The notes beneath the pieces are model-generated. The model was not told the origin of the DNA. It was given only the letters and a program-made list of their open reading frames with translations, and searched no databases. Shown here piece after piece: positions 31,344 to 41,250 of a stretch of 64,000 nt of DNA. The DNA comes from Lachnospiraceae bacterium (GTDB taxonomy: Bacteria; Bacillota; Clostridia; Lachnospirales; Lachnospiraceae): assembly GCA_017432565.1 (NCBI GenBank), contig JAFRIW010000051.1, forward strand, positions 1-64,000, in the 5' to 3' direction. Every line of letters starts with the position of its first letter. The stretch's first letter is position 1. Position numbers and translations under genes: made by a program.

Positions 31344-32077
31344 TGAGTCATATCCATATCGATGTGGAAAATCTGACATACGCCTACGAGGCCGGCGTGC
31401 CGGTGCTGCAGGACATCTGCCTGCACGCGGGCGAGAATGAGTCAATCGGACTGATCGGCGCGAACGGCGCTGGCAAGTCGACGCTCTTAAAGCTCCTCGT
31501 GGGGCTCGGCACCGGCTTCACCGGCTCGATCCGCGTGGAGGAAATCCCGCTGGAGAAAAAAACACTCCCGAAGATCCGGGAGAAGATCGGCTATGTGTTT
31601 CAGGACGCGGACGCCCAGCTGTTCATGACGACGGTCGGGGAGGACGTCGCGTTCGCCCCGCGCAATTACGGTCTTCCGGAAGAAGAAGTGGAGAAGCGCG
31701 TGCAGACCGCGCTCGAGAAGACGCACATCTCTCACCTGCGGGACAAAGCCGTCTACAAGCTCTCCGGCGGGGAAAAAAAGCTCGCGTCCATCGCGACGAT
31801 TCTGTCCATGACACCGCATATCATTCTGCTGGACGAGCCCTCCGTCGCGCTCGATCCGCAGAACCGGCGGAACCTGATCCGCATTCTCGGCGAATTCGAT
31901 CACCTGAAGATCATCGCAAGCCACGACCTGGATTTTATCTGGGATACGTGTGAGCGCGTCATCCTGCTCTCCGGCGGGCGCATTGTCCGCGACGGCAGTG
32001 CGGAGGAGATTCTCCGCGACCGTGAGCTCCTCGAGGCAAACGGCCTGGAGCTGCCGCTCTCGCTGACCGGCCGCTGA
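31343..32077 (+). CDS. ECF transporter ATPase, CbiO/NikO
   Basis: This 244-residue ABC ATPase has Walker A GANGAGKST (36-44), the Q-loop FQDADAQLF, signature KLSGGEKKL, Walker B ILLDEP and switch ASHD. DAQLF after the Q-loop is typical of ECF-type ATPases. It is one ATPase per operon, so a homodimer is expected, as in CbiMNQO. ATG 31343 overlaps the cbiQ TAA; GGAGGG lies about 14 bases upstream, a long spacing that suggests coupling. The gene is the end of the operon; no clear terminator follows. Confidence 0.88.
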   Translation: MSHIHIDVENLTYAYEAGVPVLQDICLHAGENESIGLIGANGAGKSTLLKLLVGLGTGFTGSIRVEEIPLEKKTLPKIREKIGYVFQDADAQLFMTTVGEDVAFAPRNYGLPEEEVEKRVQTALEKTHISHLRDKAVYKLSGGEKKLASIATILSMTPHIILLDEPSVALDPQNRRNLIRILGEFDHLKIIASHDLDFIWDTCERVILLSGGRIVRDGSAEEILRDRELLEANGLELPLSLTGR

Positions 32078-32112
32078 GACCTGTGCAGTTTTTCTGACCC
32101 CGGATCGTTTCT

Positions 32113-32601
32113 CTATTCCCGGATGATCTTCCACGCATCAATCAGCCTCTCCACGCTCCATGCCGCATTCGCGGGACTGGTGGAGGGCAGGCAGACGGCC
32201 TCGCGGCCGGTGACGGGCTGCGTGTATTTTCTGTAGTACTTCTCCGCTGTTTTCCCGTTCACATAAATCTGCCGGACCGGCGCGGCGTCCAGAATGACAC
32301 CAAGGTCATTCGGCACGACGTTTTTAATGGACGCGTCCGAGGAGCCCTGAATATCGCAGGAGTGAATGACATCCCAGAGCGCGATGTGATGGGAAAGCAG
32401 CAGAGCCTTCTTCTCCGGGACAGTCTCCGGCACCGGCTCGCCGCACACGGCGGCGATGACCTTCCAGAAGCGGTTCTGCGGGTGGCCGTAAAAGAACTGA
32501 GCTTCCCGCGATTTAACCGACGGGAAGCTGCCAAGAATCAGGATTTCCGACCTGCCGTCATACAGCGGCGGAATCGGATGAACCACGGATGTCTCTCTCA
32601 T
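32113..32601 (-). CDS. DNA-deoxyinosine (hypoxanthine) glycosylase, UDG superfamily
   Basis: This 162-residue protein matches family 6 uracil-DNA glycosylase-like enzymes, which remove hypoxanthine from DNA. The catalytic-loop motif is LILGSFPSVKSREAQFFYGHP near 20-40 and the C-terminal loop is LPSTSPANAAW near 138-148, where canonical UDG has HPSP. There is no iron-sulphur cluster. It overlaps the end of the methyltransferase gene by four bases and closes the minus-strand run. Confidence 0.83.
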   Translation of the reverse strand: MRETSVVHPIPPLYDGRSEILILGSFPSVKSREAQFFYGHPQNRFWKVIAAVCGEPVPETVPEKKALLLSHHIALWDVIHSCDIQGSSDASIKNVVPNDLGVILDAAPVRQIYVNGKTAEKYYRKYTQPVTGREAVCLPSTSPANAAWSVERLIDAWKIIRE

Positions 32602-33389
32602 TTTTTCTTCAGTACCGCCAGTGCGGCGTAGTGCAGGATTTCAAAGCTCTCCGGCGCAATTGCGTCAAGAAGCGCCCTGTGCTCCGCGTCCCATTTTGCC
32701 AGCTCTTCCGCATTCAGAGAAGCGCCGACGCCGCGGCAGGCCCGCATTCTTCCGTGCCAGGATTCTTTCGTGAACGGCACCGTCAGATCATACTCTTCAT
32801 GCTCTTCCATGTCGAAATATTCATATGCGATCTCCGGAATCCAGATCGGATGCCTTGTTTCTCCGGCGCCCGACCATTCCGGATTATACTTAAGCACAAG
32901 TTCTTCACTTGCACCTGCGATCTTATCTTCATAGGGAAGCCACGCCATATACAGGATCAGCAGCTTCCCCTCCGGCTTCAACAGCTGTGCCAGCTTCGGC
33001 ATCACGCGCTCATGGTCAAAATACCAGAAGCACTGACAGGCTGTAATCACGTCGAAACTGCCTGCGGGAAAATCGATCTCCTCTGTGGGGACGGCCTTAA
33101 AGTCAATCTGCATGCCGCCGGCCTGCGCCAGAAGCTGTGCCTGCTCAATCTGTTCCGGGGAAATGTCCGTCCCGGTCCAGACCGCGCCGTATCTGTACAG
33201 ATTCCGGGGCAGGACGCCGGTGCCCGTTCCGAGGTCCAGCACCTTCTGCCCCTCCGTGCACAGGCCGCGGTCAATGATTTTCTGATAAAACTGCTCCGGG
33301 TAGATATCCCTGTACTTCGCATATTCCTGCGAGGTTCTTCCCCAGTCGAACGCCTTTCCGGCATCAATTCTGCTGTCTGTAATCTCCAT
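32598..33389 (-). CDS. Class I SAM-dependent methyltransferase
   Basis: This 263-residue protein has SAM motif I VLDLGTGTGVLPR at 50-62, motif II acid in TGTDISPEQIEQAQ and motif IV FDVITACQCFWYFD. The C-terminal part, with GVGASLNAEELAKW, resembles UbiE/BioC-like small-molecule methyltransferases. The substrate is unknown. It precedes the deoxyinosine glycosylase gene with ATGA overlap and follows the CPBP gene by about 40 bases. Confidence 0.8.
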   Translation of the reverse strand: MEITDSRIDAGKAFDWGRTSQEYAKYRDIYPEQFYQKIIDRGLCTEGQKVLDLGTGTGVLPRNLYRYGAVWTGTDISPEQIEQAQLLAQAGGMQIDFKAVPTEEIDFPAGSFDVITACQCFWYFDHERVMPKLAQLLKPEGKLLILYMAWLPYEDKIAGASEELVLKYNPEWSGAGETRHPIWIPEIAYEYFDMEEHEEYDLTVPFTKESWHGRMRACRGVGASLNAEELAKWDAEHRALLDAIAPESFEILHYAALAVLKKK

Positions 33390-33430
33390 TTTTCTGCTTC
33401 ACCCGTTCAGAGACGAAGTCTCACACAGTC

Positions 33431-34285
33431 TCAGGCTTCAACCTTCCATTTGCTCTTCCAGACCCGGATCGTGCCGCTGATTTCTTCCTCTTTCCGGAAA
33501 AGAATGACGGCGATGATGGCCGCTGCGATACAGAATGCGAGGTTCACCCAACTGCCGGCTGAGATGCCTTCCGTAATGATACCGTTGTCACTGACACCGC
33601 TGCTCATGGCAATTGCCAGGACATCAAAGAGGAAATGTGTGATAATGCCGGGCCAGAGATTTCCGGAGCGAAGGTACATCGCGCCGAGAACAAAACCAAT
33701 GCCCATGGAAGTGAAGATCTGTAAAATGCTGCTTCCGGGATCGGCGCCGCCCAGCGCATTGGTACCGTGAACCAGCCCGAAAATGACAGAAGAAATGACA
33801 AGTGCTGTTATGACCCGTTTCCGGTCGACTCCCCTGCGCATCATCGGTGTTATAATCAGCCCGCGGAAAACCAGTTCTTCGATACATCCCGCTGTCAGAG
33901 CTGTGCTCAGTGCCGTCGCGTTCGGAACAGAAGCCGAAGGAATCCCCTCCATCACGATGCTCACGAGCATTGTAAGCGCCGTATAACCTGCGAACACCAG
34001 AATGTACCACACCGCCGCCTTCGGTTCACCGCCCTTAAGCATTCCCTCTGTCTCCGGCTTAAACCACAGGCAGAACAACAGGTTGACCAGAAGCAGTCCC
34101 GCGATCGTCCCGACCGGACCTGTTTCCCGGGGATAGCCCGGAATGATGGAGCCGATCAGTAAATTAATTACGCCCGCAGCAATCGTTGTAATCACATAGA
34201 ATACGAGTGCAACAAGCAGACTCCCAAGAATCGGATGTTTGTCGATAAGCTTGTGCTCTCTTATTTTGCCCTGTCCTGCTGCCAT
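33431..34285 (-). CDS. CPBP-family intramembrane protease-like protein
   Basis: This 284-residue protein has six to eight hydrophobic segments and the full CPBP/ABI motif set: EELVFRG near 155-161, FGLVHGTNAL with His near 195, and ITHFLFD with His and Asp near 232-237. Related proteins cleave in membranes (type II CAAX prenyl protease fold) or protect against bacteriocins. AAGGAGATT supports ATG 34285 over the upstream in-frame Met. A 31-base gap follows the esterase gene. Confidence 0.85.
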   Translation of the reverse strand: MAAGQGKIREHKLIDKHPILGSLLVALVFYVITTIAAGVINLLIGSIIPGYPRETGPVGTIAGLLLVNLLFCLWFKPETEGMLKGGEPKAAVWYILVFAGYTALTMLVSIVMEGIPSASVPNATALSTALTAGCIEELVFRGLIITPMMRRGVDRKRVITALVISSVIFGLVHGTNALGGADPGSSILQIFTSMGIGFVLGAMYLRSGNLWPGIITHFLFDVLAIAMSSGVSDNGIITEGISAGSWVNLAFCIAAAIIAVILFRKEEEISGTIRVWKSKWKVEA

Positions 34286-34316
34286 AGTCAGAATCTCCTT
34301 ATCAACAGAATACATT

Positions 34317-35087
34317 TTACTTATATCCCAGCCATTTCAGCACATGCTGAATATATTCATCCCAGAAGTACCAGTCGTGGAATCCTTCTCCTTCTTCGTA
34401 GATAACATCAGCTCCGGCTTCCTTCAGCGCCTGAGCGATTGAGCGGTTTGACTCCAGCAGATCGTCCTGAAGCCCGCATGCGATATAGAAAGACGGAAAG
34501 CTCCTGTCCGGATCGTTTCTGATCATCTCCATCAGATAGCGCGGATTTCTGTCAGTCTGGCTGGTCTGTTCCAGATCGCCGAAGTTCTTGAGCTCTCCGA
34601 TCATGTTGCCATTTTCACAGACCCACTCAGCCGGATATTCATAAAAATGCAGTGCTCCCGAAAGAATTGCAGCTTTGCCGAAAACGTCACTGTATTTCAG
34701 CGCATTTCTGCACGCGCCGAATCCTCCCATCGACAGTCCTCCGAGAAAAGTATCCTCCCTCCTTACCGACAAGGGAAAGATCCTGCGGGTCACTTCGACC
34801 AGTTCCCGCCCAATGTATTCGCCGAAATCTCCGAGACAGCCATCCTTCACAGGGATGTCCATGTAGAAAGAGTTTTCTCCCGAAGGCATCACAACGGCAA
34901 GGCCGCTTTCTTCCGCCCACATGCGGATCCTGGTATTACAGAGCCAGCTGCTGCAGTTATCTGTCAGGCCGTGGAGAAGATACAGGGTCGGATAAGGGCC
35001 CTCATGATTCTCCATCGGAAGGATCACATTGAAGATAACGTTTCTTTTTAACGTCTCCGACTTGAAATCAATACTGATCAGTGCCAT
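34317..35087 (-). CDS. Esterase, EstA/tributyrin esterase (esterase D-like) family
   Basis: This 256-residue alpha/beta hydrolase starts ALISIDFKSETLKRN, typical of the EstA group. The elbow is GGLSMGGFGA with Ser near 119, the acid probably in GLQDDLL near 212 and the base in GFHDWYFW near 240. These are cytosolic short-chain carboxylesterases related to S-formylglutathione hydrolase. A 15-base gap follows guaA, so they are likely co-transcribed. Confidence 0.85.
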   Translation of the reverse strand: MALISIDFKSETLKRNVIFNVILPMENHEGPYPTLYLLHGLTDNCSSWLCNTRIRMWAEESGLAVVMPSGENSFYMDIPVKDGCLGDFGEYIGRELVEVTRRIFPLSVRREDTFLGGLSMGGFGACRNALKYSDVFGKAAILSGALHFYEYPAEWVCENGNMIGELKNFGDLEQTSQTDRNPRYLMEMIRNDPDRSFPSFYIACGLQDDLLESNRSIAQALKEAGADVIYEEGEGFHDWYFWDEYIQHVLKWLGYK

Positions 35088-35102
35088 CCTTCACTCCTCC
35101 GA

Positions 35103-36662
35103 TTATTCCAGTTCGATCGTTCCCGGCGGCTTGCTGGTGAGATCGTAGAGGACGCGGTTGACGCCCTTCACTTCGTTGATGATGCGGCGCATGCAGGTCT
35201 GCAGAACACTCCACGGGATCTCGGCCGCCTCGGCGGTCATGAAATCGCTGGTGAGCACCGCGCGGAGCGCGACGGCGTAGTCGTAGGTCCGCCCGTCGCC
35301 CATCACGCCGACGGACCGCATATTGGTGAGCGCGGCAAAATACTGCCCGAGGCTCTGGTCAACGCCTGCCTTGGAGAGTTCCTCGCGGAAAATGGCGTCC
35401 GCATCCTGAACGATCCGGACTTTGTCCTCTGTCACTTCGCCGACGATGCGCACGCCCAGGCCCGGTCCCGGGAAGGGCTGGCGGTAGACGAGATAATGCG
35501 GAATGCCGAGCTCGAGGCCGAGTTGGCGCACTTCGTCCTTAAACAGCATGCGGAGCGGCTCGATGATCTCGCGGAAATCGACATGGTCCGGGAGGCCGCC
35601 GACGTTGTGATGCGACTTGATGACCGCGCCCTTGCCCAGACCGCTCTCCACGACATCGGGATAAATGGTGCCCTGCACCAGAAAGTCCACCGCGCCGATT
35701 TTCTTCGCCTCTTCCTCGAAGACTTCAATGAATTCCGCGCCGATGATCTTGCGTTTCTGCTCCGGGTCGCTGACGCCGGCGAGTTTGCTGTAGAAGCGGT
35801 CTTTTGCGTTGACGCGGATGAAGTTCAGCTCGTAGGCGCCGTCCGGTCCGAAGACCGCCTCGACCTCATCGCCCTCGTTCTTGCGAAGAAGCCCGTGATC
35901 CACGAAGACGCAGGTCAGCTGCTTCCCGACGGCGCGGGACAGCAGAACCGCCGCGACAGAGGAATCGACGCCGCCAGAGAGGGCGCACAGAACGCGGCCG
36001 GAGCCGATTTTGGCCCGCAGGGCTTCGATCTGTGTGTCAACAAAAGAAGACATTTTCCAGGTGCCGGCGCAGCCGCAGATATTGCGGACAAAGTGGGAGA
36101 GCATCTTTTTGCCCTCCGGAGTGTGCAGCACTTCCGGATGGAACTGGACGGCGTAGAGGCGCTCCGCAGCTTTCTCCATGGCCGCCACCGGGCAGTTTTC
36201 CGTGTGGGCGGTGATCCTGAAGCCCTCCGGCACCGCGGCGATATAATCCGTGTGGCTCATCCAGCAGGTGGTCTTCTTCGGAACCGCCTGAAACAGGACG
36301 GATTCTTTCTCTCCCGGCCCCGCGGGATCCAGAAAGACGTCCGTGTGGCCGTACTCGCTGACGGGCGCCGTACGAACCATTCCGCCCAGCACATGGGCCA
36401 TCAGCTGAGAGCCATAGCAAATGCCGAGCACGGGAATGCCCAGTTCGAAGAGTTTCCGGCTGCAGGTGGGAGAATCCGGCGCGTAGACGCTGTTCGGGCC
36501 GCCGGTCAGGATAATGCCTTTCGGAGACAGCGCACGGATCTCATCCACTGTCATGGTATGCGGATGGATCTCGCAGTACACATTGCTCTCACGGACTCTG
36601 CGGGCGATCAGCTGTTTATACTGCCCGCCAAAATCCAGCACAAGAATCATTTCTTCTGCCAT
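35103..36662 (-). CDS. guaA: GMP synthase (glutamine-hydrolysing)
   Basis: This 519-residue protein has the expected two parts. A class I glutamine amidotransferase carries the nucleophile in GICYGSQL near 81 and His/Glu in QFHPEV near 173-175. An ATP pyrophosphatase has the P-loop LSGGVDSS near 230. The C-terminal dimerisation domain ends KPPGTIELE as usual. It converts XMP to GMP. It is preceded by the P60 gene at 30 bases. No guanine riboswitch is visible in the short gap. Confidence 0.97.
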   Translation of the reverse strand: MAEEMILVLDFGGQYKQLIARRVRESNVYCEIHPHTMTVDEIRALSPKGIILTGGPNSVYAPDSPTCSRKLFELGIPVLGICYGSQLMAHVLGGMVRTAPVSEYGHTDVFLDPAGPGEKESVLFQAVPKKTTCWMSHTDYIAAVPEGFRITAHTENCPVAAMEKAAERLYAVQFHPEVLHTPEGKKMLSHFVRNICGCAGTWKMSSFVDTQIEALRAKIGSGRVLCALSGGVDSSVAAVLLSRAVGKQLTCVFVDHGLLRKNEGDEVEAVFGPDGAYELNFIRVNAKDRFYSKLAGVSDPEQKRKIIGAEFIEVFEEEAKKIGAVDFLVQGTIYPDVVESGLGKGAVIKSHHNVGGLPDHVDFREIIEPLRMLFKDEVRQLGLELGIPHYLVYRQPFPGPGLGVRIVGEVTEDKVRIVQDADAIFREELSKAGVDQSLGQYFAALTNMRSVGVMGDGRTYDYAVALRAVLTSDFMTAEAAEIPWSVLQTCMRRIINEVKGVNRVLYDLTSKPPGTIELE

Positions 36663-36691
36663 ACCGTTCTCCTGTGTTTTTTAATATGTGT

Positions 36692-37978
36692 TTAATATGC
36701 GATTCTCCGGATGCAGACCCAGGCGCGGTAAGTGACCGGGCTGTATTTGATACCGGTGCGGGCCGTGCTGGCATGCACGATGGTGCCGTTGCCGATATAG
36801 ATGCCGACGTGTCCGGGGTAGCAGACCAGATCGCCGGGCTGTGCCTGCTCGATCGACGGCACTTCGATGCCGGCGCCGCGCTGCGCCTCGGCCGTCCGCG
36901 GAATGCTGACGCCGAACGCGCGGTAGACACTCATGGTAAAGCCGGAGCAGTCACAGCCGTTTGTCAGGCTGGTGCCGCCGTATACATAAGGATTGCCGAC
37001 AAACTGACATGCGTAATTGGCTACGTTCTGTCCGGACAGTGAACCTGCCGGGGCATAGGATTTCGCCGGTGCGGACGCAGAACTCTCCGAAGATCCGGAG
37101 GAGGTTCCCGCCGCGGCCTCCTGTGCCTTCCTGCGCGCCTCTTCCTCGGCTTTTCTCCGGGCTTCCTCGGCGCGTCTCGCCTCTTCCTGCAGCTGGGTGA
37201 TCTGAGACTGCTGGGCCTGGATCTGACTGCGGATCTCCGCGGCCGCCGCTTCCGCCGCCGCGACCTGTGCGTCGATCTCGTCGTATTCCGCCTGCAGGGC
37301 ATTCATGGTGCTCTGCATGGCGCTGCGCTCGGTCTCCAGCTCGTGCTTGGAGGCCTCCTGCTCCGCCTTGTAGTCCTCGAGCTCATTGCGGGCGTCTTCC
37401 ACCGCCTGCTTGGCCTCCTGATAGTGGATCAGCATGGTCCGGTCGTACTCCGCGAGCTGTTCCACATACTGGCTCTTATTCACCAGGTCGCTGAAGGAGG
37501 ATGCCTTCACAAACATCTCCATATAGGAGACGTTGCCCTTCTCGTAGAGCAGCTTGATCCGGCGCTTCATCTGTTCGTACTGTTCGGTCTCCTTCGCCAG
37601 CGCGGCGTCGTACTCCTGCTGCTTGATCTCGATCTCCGCATCGAGCTCCGCGATCTCTTCCTCGAGCATTTCGATACTGACCAGGTTCTGGGCCAGCGAC
37701 ATCTGCATCTCGCCGATCTCGCCCTCCAGATCCTCCTGCTGAGCCTCCAGCGCGGAGGCGCCCTGCTGAACTTCCTTCAGCTTCTGCTCGTTCTCGCTTT
37801 TCTGCTGCTCCAGGTCCGAGATCCTGTCCGCGCGGACCGCCACGGCCGGCGCGAACACGACGGATACGGCGAGCGCCGGAATCAGGACAGCACATAAGAA
37901 CACAGGCGCAGCAATGCCGCTGAGCCTGTGAAATACTTTCCATATGGACTTGTGATGACGTCCGGTTGTTCCTGTCAT
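36692..37978 (-). CDS. Secreted NlpC/P60 peptidoglycan hydrolase with N-terminal coiled coil
   Basis: This 428-residue protein has a long signal peptide (hydrophobic 22-47, cleavage likely near AVRA). A PcsB-like coiled coil follows (about 50-280, with a KASSFSDLVNKS element typical of PcsB/CwlO-type hinges), then a Ser-rich linker (295-315) and a C-terminal NlpC/P60 domain with catalytic Cys in DCSGF, His in HVGIYIGNG and His in IVHAS. Such hydrolases cleave stem peptides at division and are usually controlled by FtsEX; no ftsEX is in the window. It sits between asnS and guaA with gaps of 10 and 29 bases. Confidence 0.9.
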   Translation of the reverse strand: MTGTTGRHHKSIWKVFHRLSGIAAPVFLCAVLIPALAVSVVFAPAVAVRADRISDLEQQKSENEQKLKEVQQGASALEAQQEDLEGEIGEMQMSLAQNLVSIEMLEEEIAELDAEIEIKQQEYDAALAKETEQYEQMKRRIKLLYEKGNVSYMEMFVKASSFSDLVNKSQYVEQLAEYDRTMLIHYQEAKQAVEDARNELEDYKAEQEASKHELETERSAMQSTMNALQAEYDEIDAQVAAAEAAAAEIRSQIQAQQSQITQLQEEARRAEEARRKAEEEARRKAQEAAAGTSSGSSESSASAPAKSYAPAGSLSGQNVANYACQFVGNPYVYGGTSLTNGCDCSGFTMSVYRAFGVSIPRTAEAQRGAGIEVPSIEQAQPGDLVCYPGHVGIYIGNGTIVHASTARTGIKYSPVTYRAWVCIRRIAY

Positions 37979-37988
37979 AGAGCCCTCA

Positions 37989-39395
37989 TTAAAGTTCGCA
38001 GTTGCCTACGGTTCTCGGGAAGGGCAGCACGTCGCGGATGTTGCCCATGCCTGTCAGATACATGACACAGCGCTCGAAGCCGAGTCCGAAGCCCGCGTGA
38101 CGGACTGATCCGTAGCGGCGAAGGTCCAGATAGAACTGATAGCCTTCCTTATCCATGCCGAGCTCGTCCATGCGCTGATCCAGCAGTTCCAGATTTTCCT
38201 CTCTCTGGCTTCCGCCGATGATCTCGCCGATGCCGGGCACCAGGCAGTCCATCGCGGCGACGGTCTTCCCGTCCGGATTCAGCTTCATGTAGAAAGCCTT
38301 GATTTCCTTCGGATAATCCGTGACGAAAACCGGGCGCTTAAACTCCTGCTCCGTCAGAAAGCGCTCGTGCTCCGTCTGCAGATCACATCCCCAGTATACC
38401 TTATTTTCGAACTGGTCGTTATGCTTTTCCAGAATTTCAATGGCCTCTGTGTAGGTCACGCGGCCGAAATCCGAGTTCGCCACATGGTTCAGACGCTCGA
38501 TGAGGCCCTTGTCGATGAAGCTGTTGAAGAATTTCATCTCCTCCGGGGCGTTCTCGAGGACGTAGCGGATGACGAACTTGAGCATATCCTCGGCGATCTT
38601 CATATCATCCTGCAGATCGGCAAAAGCCATCTCCGGCTCGATCATCCAGAACTCCGCAGCGTGGCGCGTCGTGTTGGATTTCTCGGCCCGGAAGGTCGGT
38701 CCGAAGGTGTAGACGTTGCGGAACGCGAAGGCAAATGCCTCGACGTCCAGCTGTCCGCTGACGGTCAGGTTGGTGGGCTTTGCAAAGAAGTCCTGCGAAT
38801 AATCCACCGCGCCGTCCTCCGTGCGGGGCAGCTCCTCCAGCGGGAGCGTCGTCACCTGGAACATCTCGCCGGCGCCTTCCGCGTCACTGCCGGTGATGAT
38901 CGGCGAGTGGACGTAGACGAAGCCTCTCTCCATGAAGAAGGTGTGGATCGCGTACGCAATCAGGGAGCGGACGCGGAACACAGCCTGGAAGGTGTTCGTG
39001 CGCACCCGCAGATGCGGAATCGTCCGCAGATATTCAAAGCTGTGCCGCTTGTTCTGAATCGGATAATCCGGTGTGGAGACGCCTTCGATCTCGACGCACT
39101 CCGCCTGCATCTCAAACGGCTGCTTCGCACCCGGCGTCAGCACGATTTTGCCCGTGCAGAATACGGCCGCGCCGATGTTCAGGGCAGCGATCTGTGCAAA
39201 ATTCTCCACCTTGTCGGCCGCATAGACGACCTGCAGGGTCTGGAAGCAGGAACCGTCCCCAATGACGAGGAAGCCGAAATTCTTGCTGTCCCGGTTGTTG
39301 CGGACCCAGCCGCCGACGGTGACGGTCTGTCCCGCGTAGGTCTCTGCTTTATCAAATAAATCCTTTACTTCAATCAGCTGATACTCTTCTCTCAT
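37989..39395 (-). CDS. asnS: Asparaginyl-tRNA synthetase
   Basis: This 468-residue class II synthetase has an N-terminal OB anticodon domain ([21 protein letters not shown]) and catalytic motifs 2 ([21 protein letters not shown]) and 3 ([15 protein letters not shown]). The Asn-specific C-terminus [10 protein letters not shown] is present rather than the Asp-type insertion. It charges tRNA-Asn directly. It is flanked by the FKBP lipoprotein gene (46-base gap) and the P60 gene; no T-box is seen in the short leader. Confidence 0.96.
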   Translation of the reverse strand: MREEYQLIEVKDLFDKAETYAGQTVTVGGWVRNNRDSKNFGFLVIGDGSCFQTLQVVYAADKVENFAQIAALNIGAAVFCTGKIVLTPGAKQPFEMQAECVEIEGVSTPDYPIQNKRHSFEYLRTIPHLRVRTNTFQAVFRVRSLIAYAIHTFFMERGFVYVHSPIITGSDAEGAGEMFQVTTLPLEELPRTEDGAVDYSQDFFAKPTNLTVSGQLDVEAFAFAFRNVYTFGPTFRAEKSNTTRHAAEFWMIEPEMAFADLQDDMKIAEDMLKFVIRYVLENAPEEMKFFNSFIDKGLIERLNHVANSDFGRVTYTEAIEILEKHNDQFENKVYWGCDLQTEHERFLTEQEFKRPVFVTDYPKEIKAFYMKLNPDGKTVAAMDCLVPGIGEIIGGSQREENLELLDQRMDELGMDKEGYQFYLDLRRYGSVRHAGFGLGFERCVMYLTGMGNIRDVLPFPRTVGNCEL

Positions 39396-39441
39396 GATCT
39401 TTCAACACTGCGCTATGCGCCCTTTCCGCTTTCTTTACGTC

Positions 39442-40578
39442 TTAGTTTTCGGCATCGGCAATCTTCACGCGCTCCGAGAGGAAGTCGATGACCTTTTCAA
39501 CCATCACATATTCCTTCAGTTCGTCCAGATTCTGATCCGGTGTCAGATTTATGCCGGCTTCTTTGATATAGGCGTTCACATCGTCTGTCGAGGGATTCAG
39601 GTTCTCCTTGTCGGCAATAGCCTGACACACCATGTACTGGTAGACGGTGTCTTCAGCCAGTCCCCGGATATCGTCCTCGTAGGTCTCGGCAGTCGAGCCG
39701 TAATAGGTCTCCATGAAACCCGGGACATCCGTGCCGTACATAGCGGCATACTGCGTGATTGTGTTGGTAAAGCGCTCTGTAAAGCGGTCCACGATGGCGG
39801 CGGGCATGTCCTTCTTCTTCGTGCTGTTCTCGTCCAGATAGGCGATCACTTCTTCTTCCAGATTGCTCTGATAGCTTTCCTGCGCCTGCTTCTCGAGATC
39901 CTCGCGGACAGCTGCACGGAACTCTTCGACATTTTTCGCGCCCTCGTGATACTTCTGCTCTTTGACCCAGTCATCGGTCAGCTCCGGCTTCGTCTGTACA
40001 CTGATCCCGTTGATGGTCACGGTGAAAATGACATCTGCACCGGCGAGATCAGCATTGAAATATCCCTCCGGGAAGGTCAGCGGCAGCTCCACTGTCTCGC
40101 CGATCTCATGGCCGATCAGGCCGTCCTCAAAGCCATCAATAAACTGGCCGGATCCGATGGTCAGGGAAGCGCCCGTTGCGGTGCCCCCGTCAAAAGCGAC
40201 GCCATCCTTTTTCCCGACATAGTCGATGTTGACGGTATCGCCCTCCTGTACCGGGCGGCCCGTGACTTCCTCGCTCACCTTATCCTCATTCAGATAAAGC
40301 TCAATATAGTAATCGACATAATCATCTGTTACCTCGGGCTCGATCAGATTCAGGACGATCTCGCTGTAATCCGCCGGCTCCACATAGTCGGAGGCCTTCA
40401 CATCAGCCAGGTAGGCACCCGCTGCAGGTTCTGTCTGTTCCGTTTCCTCTGCCGCCTCAGTGCTCTCCGCAGCCGCAGCGGTCTCTTCCGCTTTGTCTTT
40501 CTTTCCGCAGCCGGCAAACACCGCCGCACCAAGAAGTGCACAGGTCAGCAGCATCGCAATTTTCTTCGAATTGATCAT
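39442..40578 (-). CDS. Lipoprotein peptidyl-prolyl isomerase, FKBP domain with trigger-factor-like C-terminus
   Basis: This 378-residue protein starts with a lipoprotein signal peptide ending in the lipobox VFAGC (Cys24). A Glu/Ala/Thr-rich linker leads to an FKBP-type domain (about 105-190: GDTVNIDYVGK, FIDGFEDGLIGHEIGE) and a helical region resembling the trigger factor C-terminal chaperone. It should fold proteins outside the membrane, as PrsA does in other Firmicutes. GAGGAG precedes ATG 40578, chosen over the longer frame. It is the first gene of a minus-strand run. Confidence 0.88.
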   Translation of the reverse strand: MINSKKIAMLLTCALLGAAVFAGCGKKDKAEETAAAAESTEAAEETEQTEPAAGAYLADVKASDYVEPADYSEIVLNLIEPEVTDDYVDYYIELYLNEDKVSEEVTGRPVQEGDTVNIDYVGKKDGVAFDGGTATGASLTIGSGQFIDGFEDGLIGHEIGETVELPLTFPEGYFNADLAGADVIFTVTINGISVQTKPELTDDWVKEQKYHEGAKNVEEFRAAVREDLEKQAQESYQSNLEEEVIAYLDENSTKKKDMPAAIVDRFTERFTNTITQYAAMYGTDVPGFMETYYGSTAETYEDDIRGLAEDTVYQYMVCQAIADKENLNPSTDDVNAYIKEAGINLTPDQNLDELKEYVMVEKVIDFLSERVKIADAEN

Positions 40579-40767
40579 AGTACTCCTCTTTCTTTTCCTG
40601 AACGCTCCTGCGTTCACAATGCGTACAGAATAGTTTAACACAAGCCCACTGTCCTTGAAAGACTTTTTTCCTTCCGGGCGGCCTTCCGGCGCCGCTCCTC
40701 CTTGCGTTCAGTTCTTTCAGATGATACAATTTGTCGAGTAACAATGAGTTTCAGGAGGGTTATTTCA
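40579..40767. promoter_or_regulatory. Divergent promoter region of the foldase and membrane-protein genes
   Basis: Plus strand: -35 TTGCGT (40702-40707), a 17-base spacer, -10 TACAAT (40725-40730). Minus strand: a weaker candidate with an extended TGTTAAACT near 40631-40639. TCAGGAGGG at 40751-40759 positions the GTG at 40768 as the start of the plus-strand gene. Confidence 0.6.
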
Positions 40768-41250
40768 GTGAACAGAACAACACTTATTCTTCTGATCATC
40801 CTTGCCGTCACGACCATCGCTCTGATCGTGCTGTATTTCCTCGGCAAGCGGATCCAGAAGAGACAGGATGAACAGCAGGCACAGATCGAGGCCAATAAGC
40901 AGACCTTCAACATGCTGGTCATTGACAAAAAGAAACTGAAGTTCAAGGAAGCCGGACTGCCGCAGTCCGTGGTCGACTCCACCCCGAAGTGGCTTCGCCG
41001 CTCCAAGGTTCCGGTTGTCCGAGCCAAAATCGGACCGCAGGTCATGAATCTGATTGCGGATGAGAAAATTTTTGACCAGATTCCGGTGAAAAAAGAAGTC
41101 CGCGCCTCGATCAGCGGCATTTACATCACCGAAGTGCGCCAGAAGAACGGTGCGCCGCTTCCGGCAGCGGATAACGGCAAGAAGAAGGGTAAATTCAAGC
41201 AGTTCGTGGACCGGCTGCAGGAGCGCGCCGGCGCGAAGCCCGTCAAATAA
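40768..41250 (+). CDS. Single-pass membrane protein of unknown function
   Basis: This 160-residue protein starts with one transmembrane helix (TLILLIILAVTTIALIVLYFL), then a positively charged KRIQKRQ and a cytoplasmic domain rich in Lys. It contains VVDSTPKWLRRSKVPVVRAKIGP and KKEVRASISGIYITEVR. It has no enzyme motif and I recognise no named family. The GTG start follows TCAGGAGGG by eight bases; an upstream in-frame ATG overlaps that ribosome site and is unlikely. The stop abuts the stop of the convergent DUF1934 gene with no gap. Confidence 0.7.
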   Translation: MNRTTLILLIILAVTTIALIVLYFLGKRIQKRQDEQQAQIEANKQTFNMLVIDKKKLKFKEAGLPQSVVDSTPKWLRRSKVPVVRAKIGPQVMNLIADEKIFDQIPVKKEVRASISGIYITEVRQKNGAPLPAADNGKKKGKFKQFVDRLQERAGAKPVK